Origin: Diogma glabrata
Taxonomy: Eukaryota > Arthropoda > Insecta > Diptera > Cylindrotomidae
DNA length: 64,000 nucleotides
Assembly: GCA_963693315.1 (NCBI GenBank)
Contig: OY856188.1
Coordinates: forward strand, 197,116,379 to 197,180,378
Reading direction: 5' to 3'
Shown here: piece after piece, positions 12,101 to 24,100 of the stretch
Position numbering within the stretch: position 1 is the stretch's first letter
Layout of the letters: every line of letters starts with the position of its first letter
Program-made: the position numbers and the translations under genes
Notes under the pieces: generated by a model
What the model saw: only the letters and a program-made list of their open reading frames with translations
Database searches by the model: none
What the model was told of the DNA's origin: nothing

Positions 12101-15100
12101 CAATCAGGGTACGATTCATTCTCTCGCAAAGTCCATTCTGCTCTGGAGTGTAAGGCGTTGTTTTCTGATGTGTGATGCCATAATGCAAAAGAAAGTCATT
12201 CATATCAGCATTGCAAAATTCGCTTCCATTATCACTGCGTACCATTTTAATTCTCTTACCAGTTTCATTTTCCACTGATTTCTTAAAATTCTTGAAGTTG
12301 ACAAATGTTTCTGACTTTCGTTTAAGAAAATACACAAAAGTTTTTCTTGTGTAATCATAAACCAGTACACTAGTGATGGGTAACCTCAGCTAAATTAGCG
12401 ATCCGTTCAGACCGGATCGTTCATTTGCACTGACCGACTTAAAAACATCGGTCTTCGTTCAATCGGTCTCTTGCAAAAATATTAAATATTTCAGTTAAAA
12501 ATAATAATAAAAATGCCTCGTTAATAGGTCAAGAACCACATCCTAATTAACAGGCAACAAACCCCATAAATCTAAGACCAGACCGATTAGTATAAAAAGT
12601 TTCGAAGGGTATTCAAAACTTTTTGCAAAGAGGATGAGTAGCGAAATAAAGAAGAAAGCCTCTTCCGTTTAAACAAAAAATATTGCTCATACTAATGTAA
12701 TTTATTTAAAAAGATTAATATAAATCATTGCTTAAAAAGTTAAAAATCTATAGAATTATACTATATAGTACATCTACTATTTTAAGACACCCTGTATTTG
12801 TTTGTTTTCTACCGTTTGTCTTAAAGGATTCTCCTTTATAACTTGTTGCAATCTCATTTTAATGAGCCATACAGTCTAACATCTCATCCTGTAATTAACA
12901 TTCAATAAAAAAAAATACTCATCCAATCCATTCCATATATCGATTTAAGGAAAAAACAATATTAAAAACAAAATTGCACTATAGAATAAGGAATATAATG
13001 TTTAAGTCCTGACATGTAGTAAATTTTTAATTTTTAACTAAAGCTTTGGCTAAGGTTCAACGAACAATTTTTTTTTCACACCAAATATTGCATACAAAAT
13101 TAAATTAAATCTGAAAAACTCAAATGAAATTAATTCTAATAGTAATTAGACAGCATCCAGCCGCCAACAAAAATTAACAATAATAATAAAAACAATTTAA
13201 ATACATATATGTATATGTACAAACAAATGTTTTTTTCATAATCAAATAATTAATATATACAAACAATCATCTTCATAATCAATTTTTTTTCCATTTTCAT
13301 TTCACAATTCATAATTTGTAAAAGTTGAATGAAATACATTTCTTTATTTTTCAATAGCATTTATATTTTCTTCAAAAATGACATTTTATTTTTCATTCTT
13401 TATGTTCAATCATTCTTACTTCTTAGCAGCAATCTTTTTTGAACGAACTTATAATTTTGTTTATTTTTATCATTTTGTGTTTTGCTTATAGTTCAGTTAG
13501 GTCACTAGTTCAGTTAGTTCACTAGTTCAGCCGTTCAGTTCTTTATGATAAACTTTTCATTGTAATATTTTTTTTAACTAATCGTTTTGTACGTAGGTCA
13601 TTTCTTTTGGTAGGCGTGTTGTTTTATTTATTAGCAAATTTGAGCCGTTCCAAGTTTTGTTCTTTATGATAAATTTTTCGTAAGAATATTTCTTTGAAGT
13701 TATCGTTTTGTACGTATGTTATGTATTTCTATTAATCGATCGTCACAAAATGAAACTTGCATGTATTTATGATTTTAGTAAATGTATATGAATTTGCTAG
13801 TTTGGTTTTGTTTCATTGAATTGGTTATTAGTTTTGTGTTATTGTTAGTGTTTTTTCATATAAAGGTTTGAAAATTTTTCCTTTTCATTGTTAGATGAAG
13901 TGCGTATATTTTTATAATTTTTAAATGTGTATTGGTTTTTTTATGTTGTTATGAAAATCTGCACGATTTATAGTTAGATACATTTTTTCATGTCACTTTT
14001 TTATGCGAAGTTGTTGAATATAATAAGTAAATGTTTGAGAGGAGAAATCGGAATCAAAATTTGATCGTAATGAAAATTTGAAGACGAAATGATATTGGAG
14101 GTGCATTATTACTTTTTATTGAAGGTTTATTTGAGGTCTATTATTGAAATCATGTTCAATACCAAAACTACGTTTTTAATTTAACATATGGATTTCGAAA
14201 AAGTATTTTTGTTTTGCATGATGTTAGGTAACACTGCTGCCATTATATTATATACTAAAAGACGTTCATTGCACATAAAAAAATGTCAATAGTACATAAA
14301 AGGTTAGTGACCGACGAACGACGTTTCTTTTATTACTGAACGATCGGTCGTCGTTCACTGAAGTGATCCGTTCAATTAACTTAGGTCGTTCACGACCGAC
14401 ACATCACTACAGTACACATACTTCGACCCTCCAAACGACTCTTCTACTGGAACAAGCAAGTCCATATGAATAATTTACAATACTTCTGTCGCTCTTGTTC
14501 CATTATCTCGGAACGACAAGCGAGTTTATTTGCCTTGTATACATACTTCACATTTATCGAAATCTTTAGGAATCACTAAATCTGTTGAAACATGAAGTTT
14601 TTGCATGAAAGCTTTACTCATGTGTCTGAAACGCTTGTGCCATAAATCCTTATCTTCACATGACTAAAACACTTTTTCGACATTTGACTTATTTATATCC
14701 AGATGATACATATCATTTTGTAACGTCGCAGTTGCAACGAGCCCACTTTTGTCATCATAAATTCGACAACCATTTTGATCAAAAACAACTTTCTTTTTAT
14801 TTCTTACCATCTGACTTATGGAAAGCAAATTTGTAACTAGATATGGAACTAGTAATACAAACACGAACATCAGATTTTTTATTGTTCACCATCAATGACA
14901 ACTGACAGTCACCTTGACCTGTAACACATATCTTCTCACTATTCGCTATCCAAACTTCTTTATGAACCTCAAATTTGTTTATGTTTTGGAACAACATATC
15001 ATCAAACGTCATATGTGCGGACGCACCCGAGTTAATATACCATCCACCATCACGGATGTCGGAATTTACTGCTAACACTGAAAACAATCACTGCTCGACT

Positions 15101-18100
15101 TTTTTACCTTTGCCAAGACGACGATTCGGTTTGCTGCACTTGTTGGCAAAATGACCAATTTCATTGCAATGAATTGATTTTATAGATTTATTTTTATTTA
15201 TTTATTTTTGTAGATTTTATTTATTTTTCTTTGAAGAATTTTTTGAAAAATATGTTTTATCATCAGCATCTTATCTTTTCTGCATTCTTGCAATAATTTT
15301 GTCTTCACAAAATCTGCTGAGACCACTGCAGCCTGCAATTATGGCTATCGAAAACCAGAGTTTTCGATAGCCATAACCATCGGCTTATAAGATTCTGGCC
15401 AACCAGTGAGCGAGAAAGTACCAATCCATTCTTCATTAACTGGAAAATCAATATCGTTAAGCATTTGTGCGGTGGACATTATAATGGTTATGTATTCGTC
15501 CATAGAACGACAATCTGATATTTTGGTTCTTAGCATCATTCGCATTAAACCCACTATTCTTGATAAACCTTTATCTTGCAATGTTTCTCTGAGGTTATCC
15601 CAAATTTCTTTTAAGGTTTTTGCAGTGCGAAAATGAATGAAATTCGTTTCGGCAACCATCATGATTAATTTTGACTTAGCTTTCGTATCCCTCGCTAATT
15701 TTATAGCTGCATCTTCAGTTTTATCATTACCCTGAACGCATGTTCACAAATCTTCATGTTCTAAATAAGCCTGTATCGCAAATGACCAGTTATTGTAATT
15801 TTCTCGACCTACGAGTTATGACACCATGCCAGTAATTTTTGAATTTTCCAATTAATTTTATACAAAACTCACGTAATCGACAATAGAGCAATTTTTCACT
15901 TCATTAATAGTTTCTTCTGGTACTTAATTTGTATCCTTAAAATAATTAAATGGTCATTAAATTACTATAAAACAAGAATTCCGATGGGTTTAGTTAAGTA
16001 GATGATTCACTGCATTGTTTAAAAAAATATTGAAAAAAAAACGGAAATAAAAATTTTGTAAAAGAGAAATTATGTCATCGGGAAATTTTTAGTTTGGATT
16101 AAGAATTAAAGAAACATTTTTTTCCTGAAAAAAAAATGTGGTAAAAGTGAGGGTACCCTCAACAGCGCCATCTTTGAAAATATTTTTTAAGTTTAACACA
16201 GTTTTAAAAAATTATTACAAAATTTTAAGTAATTTTTTTATAAGTCCTATCAATTACCTTTCCAAGCTATAAATGAGTAATTCTCTCGAAATGTCTGATT
16301 TGCTGTCCCATGTCTACAGCAACCATAAAATAATATTTTAAGAACTAATTTTTTTTTGTATGTATTTAGCATCCTCCAATGTACATATAAAATGCCTTTA
16401 AACTAAATGTATATCATTTATTATTTTTGAAAGTATAAGATAAATAGTGGGATGACCATCCGCTGCCCCTCAGCAGAACTTTTGTCTTTCATGACATATC
16501 TATACTGTATAAAATTTAAAATTGATTTTAAAATATATATTTTTTTAAAGTTTTAATTCTTTTAAATCCCAAAAAATGTAGCCCTTTCTTTAAAATGCAT
16601 TTAAAAATATTCCTGCTCTTTTTTAACTTGTCACTTGTATTTTGTGTCATTACCATCCAATAGTTTTTATAGCCTGTAATGACCACTGGATGGCGCTACT
16701 AACCTAAATCACATTCTGTGATAGCAGTATCTATCTTCAGTTTGTTAATGAGATAACATTTTTGCCTGTAAACATCCTTATACATCTTATTTAGAGTTCC
16801 TGAAGTAAAAGGTAAGCCTAAATATTTTTATTCTTGTAATTACCATCCTTACCTGTAATCAATTATTTTAAACATTAATTTAGGTTTTCTCTGTTCAATG
16901 TATATACTAATGTATGTACATTGAAGCTGATCTCTTTGATAAAATTGTATTACCGTCTGCGTTTTTTATTGGTGGTTACTCGCCACAAATAAAACACCCA
17001 AGCTATAGATCAATAATTTAATTTTTAGTTAAATATTTCTGTCCTTATTTGGGACCCTCCTCAGTAACTAAAATTAAAAACGGTTTACAATTAAAATCTT
17101 TATCTAATAAATATCACAACAATTAATTCTTAACAAACACTTAATTCAGATACATACATAGTTTATGTTTAAACCTATTTTGAACTATTTTGAATACTAA
17201 TTTTAAATCAATTGAACACAAATTATTTATACTTTAAACAAAAACAATAAAACAATAAAATTTGCCTATATACTAGAGCAGAGGTGGCCAAGCTTCACTA
17301 CACGTTGAGCCGCAGTACAATAATCTCTCGTTTCGAGAGCCACAAAAAAAAAAAAAATTTAAAAAGTATCAGTTGTTTGGAAATATTTATTTTATTGAAA
17401 AAACAATTATGTACTTATGGTTATAAATACATACAAATACATCTTTAAAGTTTGTTACATGACATGCCTGCTGGTAGATGGCATGTTTGTTTGTAACTTA
17501 GTCGTGAATTTTCTGAAATCTGGTTCATAGTTTGTTAGCGCAGTACGAATTAATTCCGTTAAATGCTCATTTGTAAGTTGTGAACGGTGGTTTGATTTTA
17601 TAAACTTCATTGTTGAAAAAAGTGATTCACAACAATATGTTGTACCGAATATAGACAGTAATCTGGCAGCAGCTTTTTTCAAATTGGGGTACTTTGATTG
17701 AGACACTAGTTTCCAAAACTCATTTGGAGATTGTGTGCATTTTAAGAATGTGATCTTCCTGTAGCTCTAGTAATTCCATTTCTCTTGAGGCACTGTCATG
17801 CAAAATATAACAAGGAATCGATAAGCCCTCGTTAATAATGTTAATTTCGAATGGATTTACAAGTAAATTAAGAGAAATATTTAAATTATTCAGATCATTA
17901 AATCGCAAGTGAAAGTCTTTTAATAATTCTGCTAATTTACTGTACTGAGTGAATACTCAGTTTGTTATCATTAATTTTAGAGAGTCTGTTCTTCAGACGA
18001 GGAAAGTGGTTGAACACTTTTGTTGTTAAATCTCGTTGAAAAGGTTGAATTTTTTTAATAAAACTCATAATCGTTTGAATAAGATCAGTAATAACTTTAT

Positions 18101-21100
18101 CTTTTTCTTGTAAAGCTAGGTTGAGGGATTACAGATGCTCCATTATATCAGTCAAAAACATACAATCATTAATCAATTCATCATCCTTTAATTCCAGATA
18201 GTGTTTTTCGTTTTCTTTGAGGAAATTTCTGATAGGTTCCATTAAATCAACAAATCGGCTTAGAACATTATAGGTGGATAACCATCGCACAAGGCAGTAA
18301 AATGTTATATCTTGAGGATGATCTTCAAAGTCCAGTGCTTCGATAAAGTTCTTGAATTGGCGATGGGTTGAATTCGTCCGAATATAGTTCACAATTTGTA
18401 GCACAGTTTTCATTACGTTTTCGTATTTAAAATATTTTGCAACTAAATGTTCACGATGAACAATGCAATAAAGTGCCGAAATTCGGGTATTCTTGGATCA
18501 TTTTTTAATAGACCAATAAGGCCTACATTTTTTCCTAACATTGCAGGTGCTCCGTCAGTTGCTACACTTACCAAATTATTCAGTGGAATATCTGTATCTG
18601 ACAATATATTATCAAGGGCACTCTTAGTATCAATACCACGAGTAGTATTTTTAAGTGCTACCAAATCCAATAGTTCTTCCTTTACGATTAAAGATTCGGA
18701 AACGTATCGGATAAATACAGCTAACTGGGGGGTGTCTTGTATATCGATTGATTCGTCAAGGGCTAAGCTGAAAGCTACACTATTTTTTACATCTACTTGT
18801 AGTCGCTGTTTATTATCTTTACTTATTTCCGTAATACGTCGCTCAGTGGTATGACGTGATACTGAAACATTGCTAATTAATCTGTGCAATTTGATATTTA
18901 AAGGATCCAGCATTTTAACCACCTGTTCCATATTCTTTTTGATAAATTTTCCCTAAACTTTTCCAAGCGATCATAAAACTAGCCTCGGTAGTATTATCCG
19001 CTTCTGAACTAAAAGATGATAATAATGTTTGCTGATTACTTAATGCAGATTTTAAAGAGTTTATTTTATTTGTTCGGATGTTGGTATTCAACGGATAACT
19101 ATCCAAAAATTTACTATGGTTTTTTTCGTGATGCCGTTTTAAATTACTGGTTTTATAATGGACAAGTGATTCATTGCACATATAAGACACAAAGATTTTC
19201 CCCCTTTATCGATGAATGCGTATGCTTCAACCCATTCTTGCCTGAAGCTACGATTTTATCCGTCATATCTCCTTTTTTTGTGGTCTCACATATTTAGCAG
19301 TTAAATTAAAAAACGGAGTATTCATAAAAAACACGCAAAATATTATATTTCGCTTCAAGAGATGAAATCACCGTTTTTTTCTTGCAATTTCCTTAAGTTT
19401 TTAATTTCGTTTTTGGTTTAGGGTAATATCTTACTGTCGTAAATGTAGCAGGTTGAGGTAGCATATGTCGGATTTGCACGTGTTTTTAATTCTATTTAAT
19501 TATGAACTTATTCAATTTTTAATTGGAATATTAAAGGATACATTAAATTTAACATCGGCAAATTGCCTAAAGATAAAATATCAAAAATATTGTTTATAAA
19601 AAAATTGCAGAAAAAGATAATCATAGAAAAACAAACGAATCCAAAAGGAAAGACTTTTGATTTTGAGAAAGATTTTTGTGCATTAATTTGAGACAAATAC
19701 AGGTGATTTTATTTTTAGCCCACTAGAATATGTTAAACGTATAACCTTAAATAATAAAATTAGTTAAATTTATTTGTAACAGCGGATTATAAACTTGATT
19801 CGCGAAGTAAAGTAGTATCAAACTAAAACAAAGTCGCAAAAAACTCCAATAGTAGTAACTTCGACAGGACGGACCTAAATATAATAAAATGATTGCATTA
19901 AATCATATTATATTATTATTTTGAATATTTTATTTTACTTGTTATATTTTCATATTATATTAAACAGCATTATAAATTATATGTATTATTTCTAATTTTG
20001 TTACAATTTTTATGAATTATTAAATATTATTTAATTTTTTCATTTCTTTTCGAGAGCCGCATTTATTCTTTTAAAGAGCCGCATGCGGCTCGCGAGCCGC
20101 GGTTTGGCCATGTGTGTACTAGAGTATAAATATTTTGAGTTGTAAATATTTCAAAAAAAAAAAACAAACAAAAATTCAATTATATAATCAATGAAAAAAA
20201 ACCTTATCTATTATGATTTTATGTAAATGAGTTCGTTGCTCTATGACCTAGTAATATCTACCAAATAGATTTGGTTCATATGTACTTATTTGTTTATTGC
20301 TTGTTTTCCTATATTCTTCAAAATATGTGCGTACGCAGGATTCAAACTATCCATATCCGATCTTAGATTGATAGATGTTGTTCTTCTTAAATGAATATTT
20401 ATTGCTTCTAATGTCAGTCTTTTCTTCCAATCTGTTTCCTTCACCAGAATTTTGGTTCTATTGTACTCAAATGTGTGACCTTTATCTATTATATGTTGTA
20501 GGGCTGCTGTTTTTCCACGTTTGTTTTTCCTGGCTCTCTCATCATATTTGTGTTGTCCGATTCGAGCTCCAAGTTTTTGACCCGTCAGTCCTATGTACTC
20601 TCCATCACAATTCGAAAAGGGAATGAATAAATCAGCCCATGTTGATCGTTTTTTTCGAGACTACTATTTAGTTTTCCTTTAATCTTCTTTACATTCTTGT
20701 GCGCCTTGTAACCTATTCTTAGAGTGTTATTATTATGTTTTAACAACCTACCTAAGTCTTCTGATAGATGTCTCGTGTACTATGTGCCATTGATTTCACA
20801 TTGATTGGAAACAATCAATAATGACTATACAATTGTGACTTAGGATGTTAATTAGAATAGAAATGTTCGCCATTCTATGAGTTCACACAAAGTATTGTCT
20901 AGAAATTTAATGCAACAAATCCCATATAATGTAAAACATTTCCATAATATGGAGTCTAATGACAGTGGAAAAATTCAACTTAAGTAAAATTAAATAAGTG
21001 ATGAAGAAGTTTCAACTTTGAAATTGCCATCGCCTCCACGGCGTAATCGATAGCGTCTCTGCCCAAGGATTCGAGCCGGGCACTGACGAGGTAGGTTCGA

Positions 21101-24100
21101 ATCCCAACCGAAACACGAAAAATGTGAAGTGGAGTTTTTTGAGTAACCTGAGAAACTTCAAACCATACCTTTGAATTGAAAATATTCGAATTACTTCTTT
21201 ATTTACTTGAGTTTAATTGATCTCAAAAATTCAAAAAAAAAAATATCTATGTGTTGTTGTGACACATTGTGTATTTCCTACTACACAATACTTTTTATTA
21301 AAAAAAAAATATATATATATACTACATGCAATAGCCTCGATGGTACTGTAATATTCTAGATGAACACACCCTTTGTTTTCCTTCCTTTATTTCAACAATA
21401 TGACGATCTTCAAATATTGACACCTACCTAGGTGTGAAATCTACTCTTTTTTTAATTTGTTGATTTATACCTATTCTCTAAAAGATTTACTTTACTTTAT
21501 GTTTACTTTGGTTACGTTGATTTGGTTTTATTGATTTGTATTTTTTTTTTGTAACGAGAATTTTCTTGAAGATGTTCTATTGTTATTGTGTTCTATCGTC
21601 TTCCATAATCGTCACAATATAATTGAATTTTTGTTTTTTTTTTTTTTTAAATATTTACAACTCAAAATATTTATATTCTAGTATATAGGCAAATTTTGTT
21701 TTATTGTTTTGTAAAGTATAAATAATTTGTGTTCAATTGATTTAAAATTAGTATTCAAAATAGTTCAAAATAGGTTTAAACATAAACTATGTAAGTATCT
21801 GAATTAAGTGTTTGTTAAGAATTAATTGTTGTCATATTTATTAGATAAAGATTTTAATTGTAAACCGTTTTTAATTTTAGTTACTGAGGAGGGTCCCAAA
21901 TAAGGACCGAAATATTTAAATAAAAATTAAATTATTGATCTATAGCTTGGGTGTTTTATTTGTGGCGAGTAACCACCAATAAAAAACGCAGACGGTAATA
22001 CAATTTAAACATTAATGTTTTTTTCTATATGCTATGTGCTTTTCTTAGTTAAGCCTTTATTCAAAATACACAAAGCTTTTTATATAGTAGCCATGCTTTA
22101 TTTCCTTTGAAGTGAAATAAAGTAAAATGTCATTACCATCCATGTCATTACCGTCCAAGTTTTTCCAAGCATTTTCAAAACAAATCTAGATGTTTCACAA
22201 ATCTTTATAGATAAAAACAGGTACAGTTCTCAGCTTTTTAAAAAATGCTATAATACATCTTTTGTGAAATCTTTGAAAACTGAAATCTTTGAAGTGTAAC
22301 TGATTTCGAGAGAATTATTCAAATGACTTAAATCAGTTTAATCAATCGTTGGCAATCGATATTCAAAGGTACTCATTTTCGCAAACCCCTAAAACTTTGC
22401 CGCCCCCTGTGTCATCCCTAGAGCGAAATTTAATTTTTTGAAGAAACGTTATTTTTATTTTGTCATTGGCTACCTGTATATGAAATTTTATCGAAATTAG
22501 AGGCGGTCAGGAACATCGATGTTGCAGTGACGTGGAATTTGCTCAATAATGAATACATTTTTACGTTGTTATATTTAGGGCCGTTTGTATGAATGCGGAT
22601 AGAAGATAAATCCTCGGATTAATCGTCGTTTTTATATTTACAAACGACGATTAATCCGAGGATTTATCTTCTATCCGCATTCATACAATCGGCCCTAAAC
22701 AATGATTTATGTAGTATAATTTCGATTTACTATTTGATTTAACTGGGCCTATAACTATGAATTAGTTATTAGTATTATTAGTCGAGTAAAATTAGCTTCA
22801 AAATCCATAAAACTTCTAAGTCCTCAGGGACAGCTCCGATTTTGATGATTTTTTTTTTTAAATGTGTGTTTTTATATATTATTTGAAATCAGAAACATTA
22901 CAATGTACGCAATCAATTATTTATATTGTTTAAACAATATAAACAAAATTTATGAACAAATTATTTTTTTTAACAAAATTTATGCAATAAAGGAATTGTT
23001 AAGCTCAAATTTATAGAAAACTTCATTTAATAATAACATAAAAATATGGTATTATCAGAGTACCAAAATATATACACGCTATGTCTAACTTCTGTATAAA
23101 TTTGTCATTAATATAGAAACTTTACTGAGTTTTACGAACAGACACGTTTTCCGATCCGAATTCTTTGAACCTTGTCCGATTAACATGAAATTTGGTGAGT
23201 AGTTTAGGAATGGCTCAAGGAACGAAAGTGGCATAGCGCTGATGTGCCCTTTTATCCTGGGGTGGATCCACGCCTTCTCGAGGGCGAAATATTTTTCACT
23301 CAAAGTAACCCCAAAAATAGATAAAATGACACATTTGAAGTATTAAATGTTGTATAAGGTTTTTTCGATAGATCGATATTTTTCGAGTTATTCGCGATTG
23401 AAAACTTATATTGTTCGTTGAAAAATGCATGGTTTTTGATAGTTTTTCAAAAATAACTCTTAAACTTAGCGTTCTATCAAAAATTCGGTATCAACAAAAA
23501 TGAAACTTAAAAAAACGAAGAGATTGTTGTTTTTATGGTCCAAGGTCCAAAATGAAGCAAGTTATGGCTCAATGACGAGCCATTTTTTTAACGACTTGGT
23601 TCGAAGAATACAACGTTAAATAACGGACAAGCAATGCATTTTTCAGATAAAACTGTCATACATTTTTGTAATGATTGGAAAGAACTTTAAAATGGGCACT
23701 AGTTCAAGTCATTTGCATTAAAAAAACCAAGTTACAATGCGGGCATCTCGAATTCAAAATAGAAACTCAGCGTTAAAATCTCGGTCATTCCCAATAGAAT
23801 TTATATTGACCATAGCCCCTTTACAACTAGCTGTAGTATAGTGTTACCTATGTGATCCAGAAGTTTTTCTAGATTAAAATACGTATTTTCCGAAAAAAGT
23901 TTGATAATAATGAAAAACAATTTTCAAATTTCCTAAGAAAGTACCTTCTGTTCAAAATAACTCTAAAACTAACAAATTTACGTAAAAAACTACTCCACAC
24001 AAAAACGTAGGTTTTTTCTTAACCAAAAATTGGTTTTATTTTGTTTTCTGTGGGATAAAAAATACCAAAGATATGTGGCGAACATTAAAACTAAAATCAT

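Larger units (their letters stand above)
16942..22006 (-). mobile_element. Penelope-like element with inverted terminal repeats
   Basis: A roughly 395-bp sequence ending 'cagacggtaatacaattt' at 22006 occurs in reverse complement starting at 16942. The left arm is 16942-17278 plus 20117-20185 because a hAT element split it. The arms are nearly identical. Between them on the minus strand is a GIY-YIG endonuclease of Penelope type but no RT. Penelope-like elements characteristically carry terminal repeats that may be direct or inverted, and are often 5'-truncated. The combination of GIY-YIG and inverted repeats supports the class; RT loss is seen directly. Confidence 0.75.
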
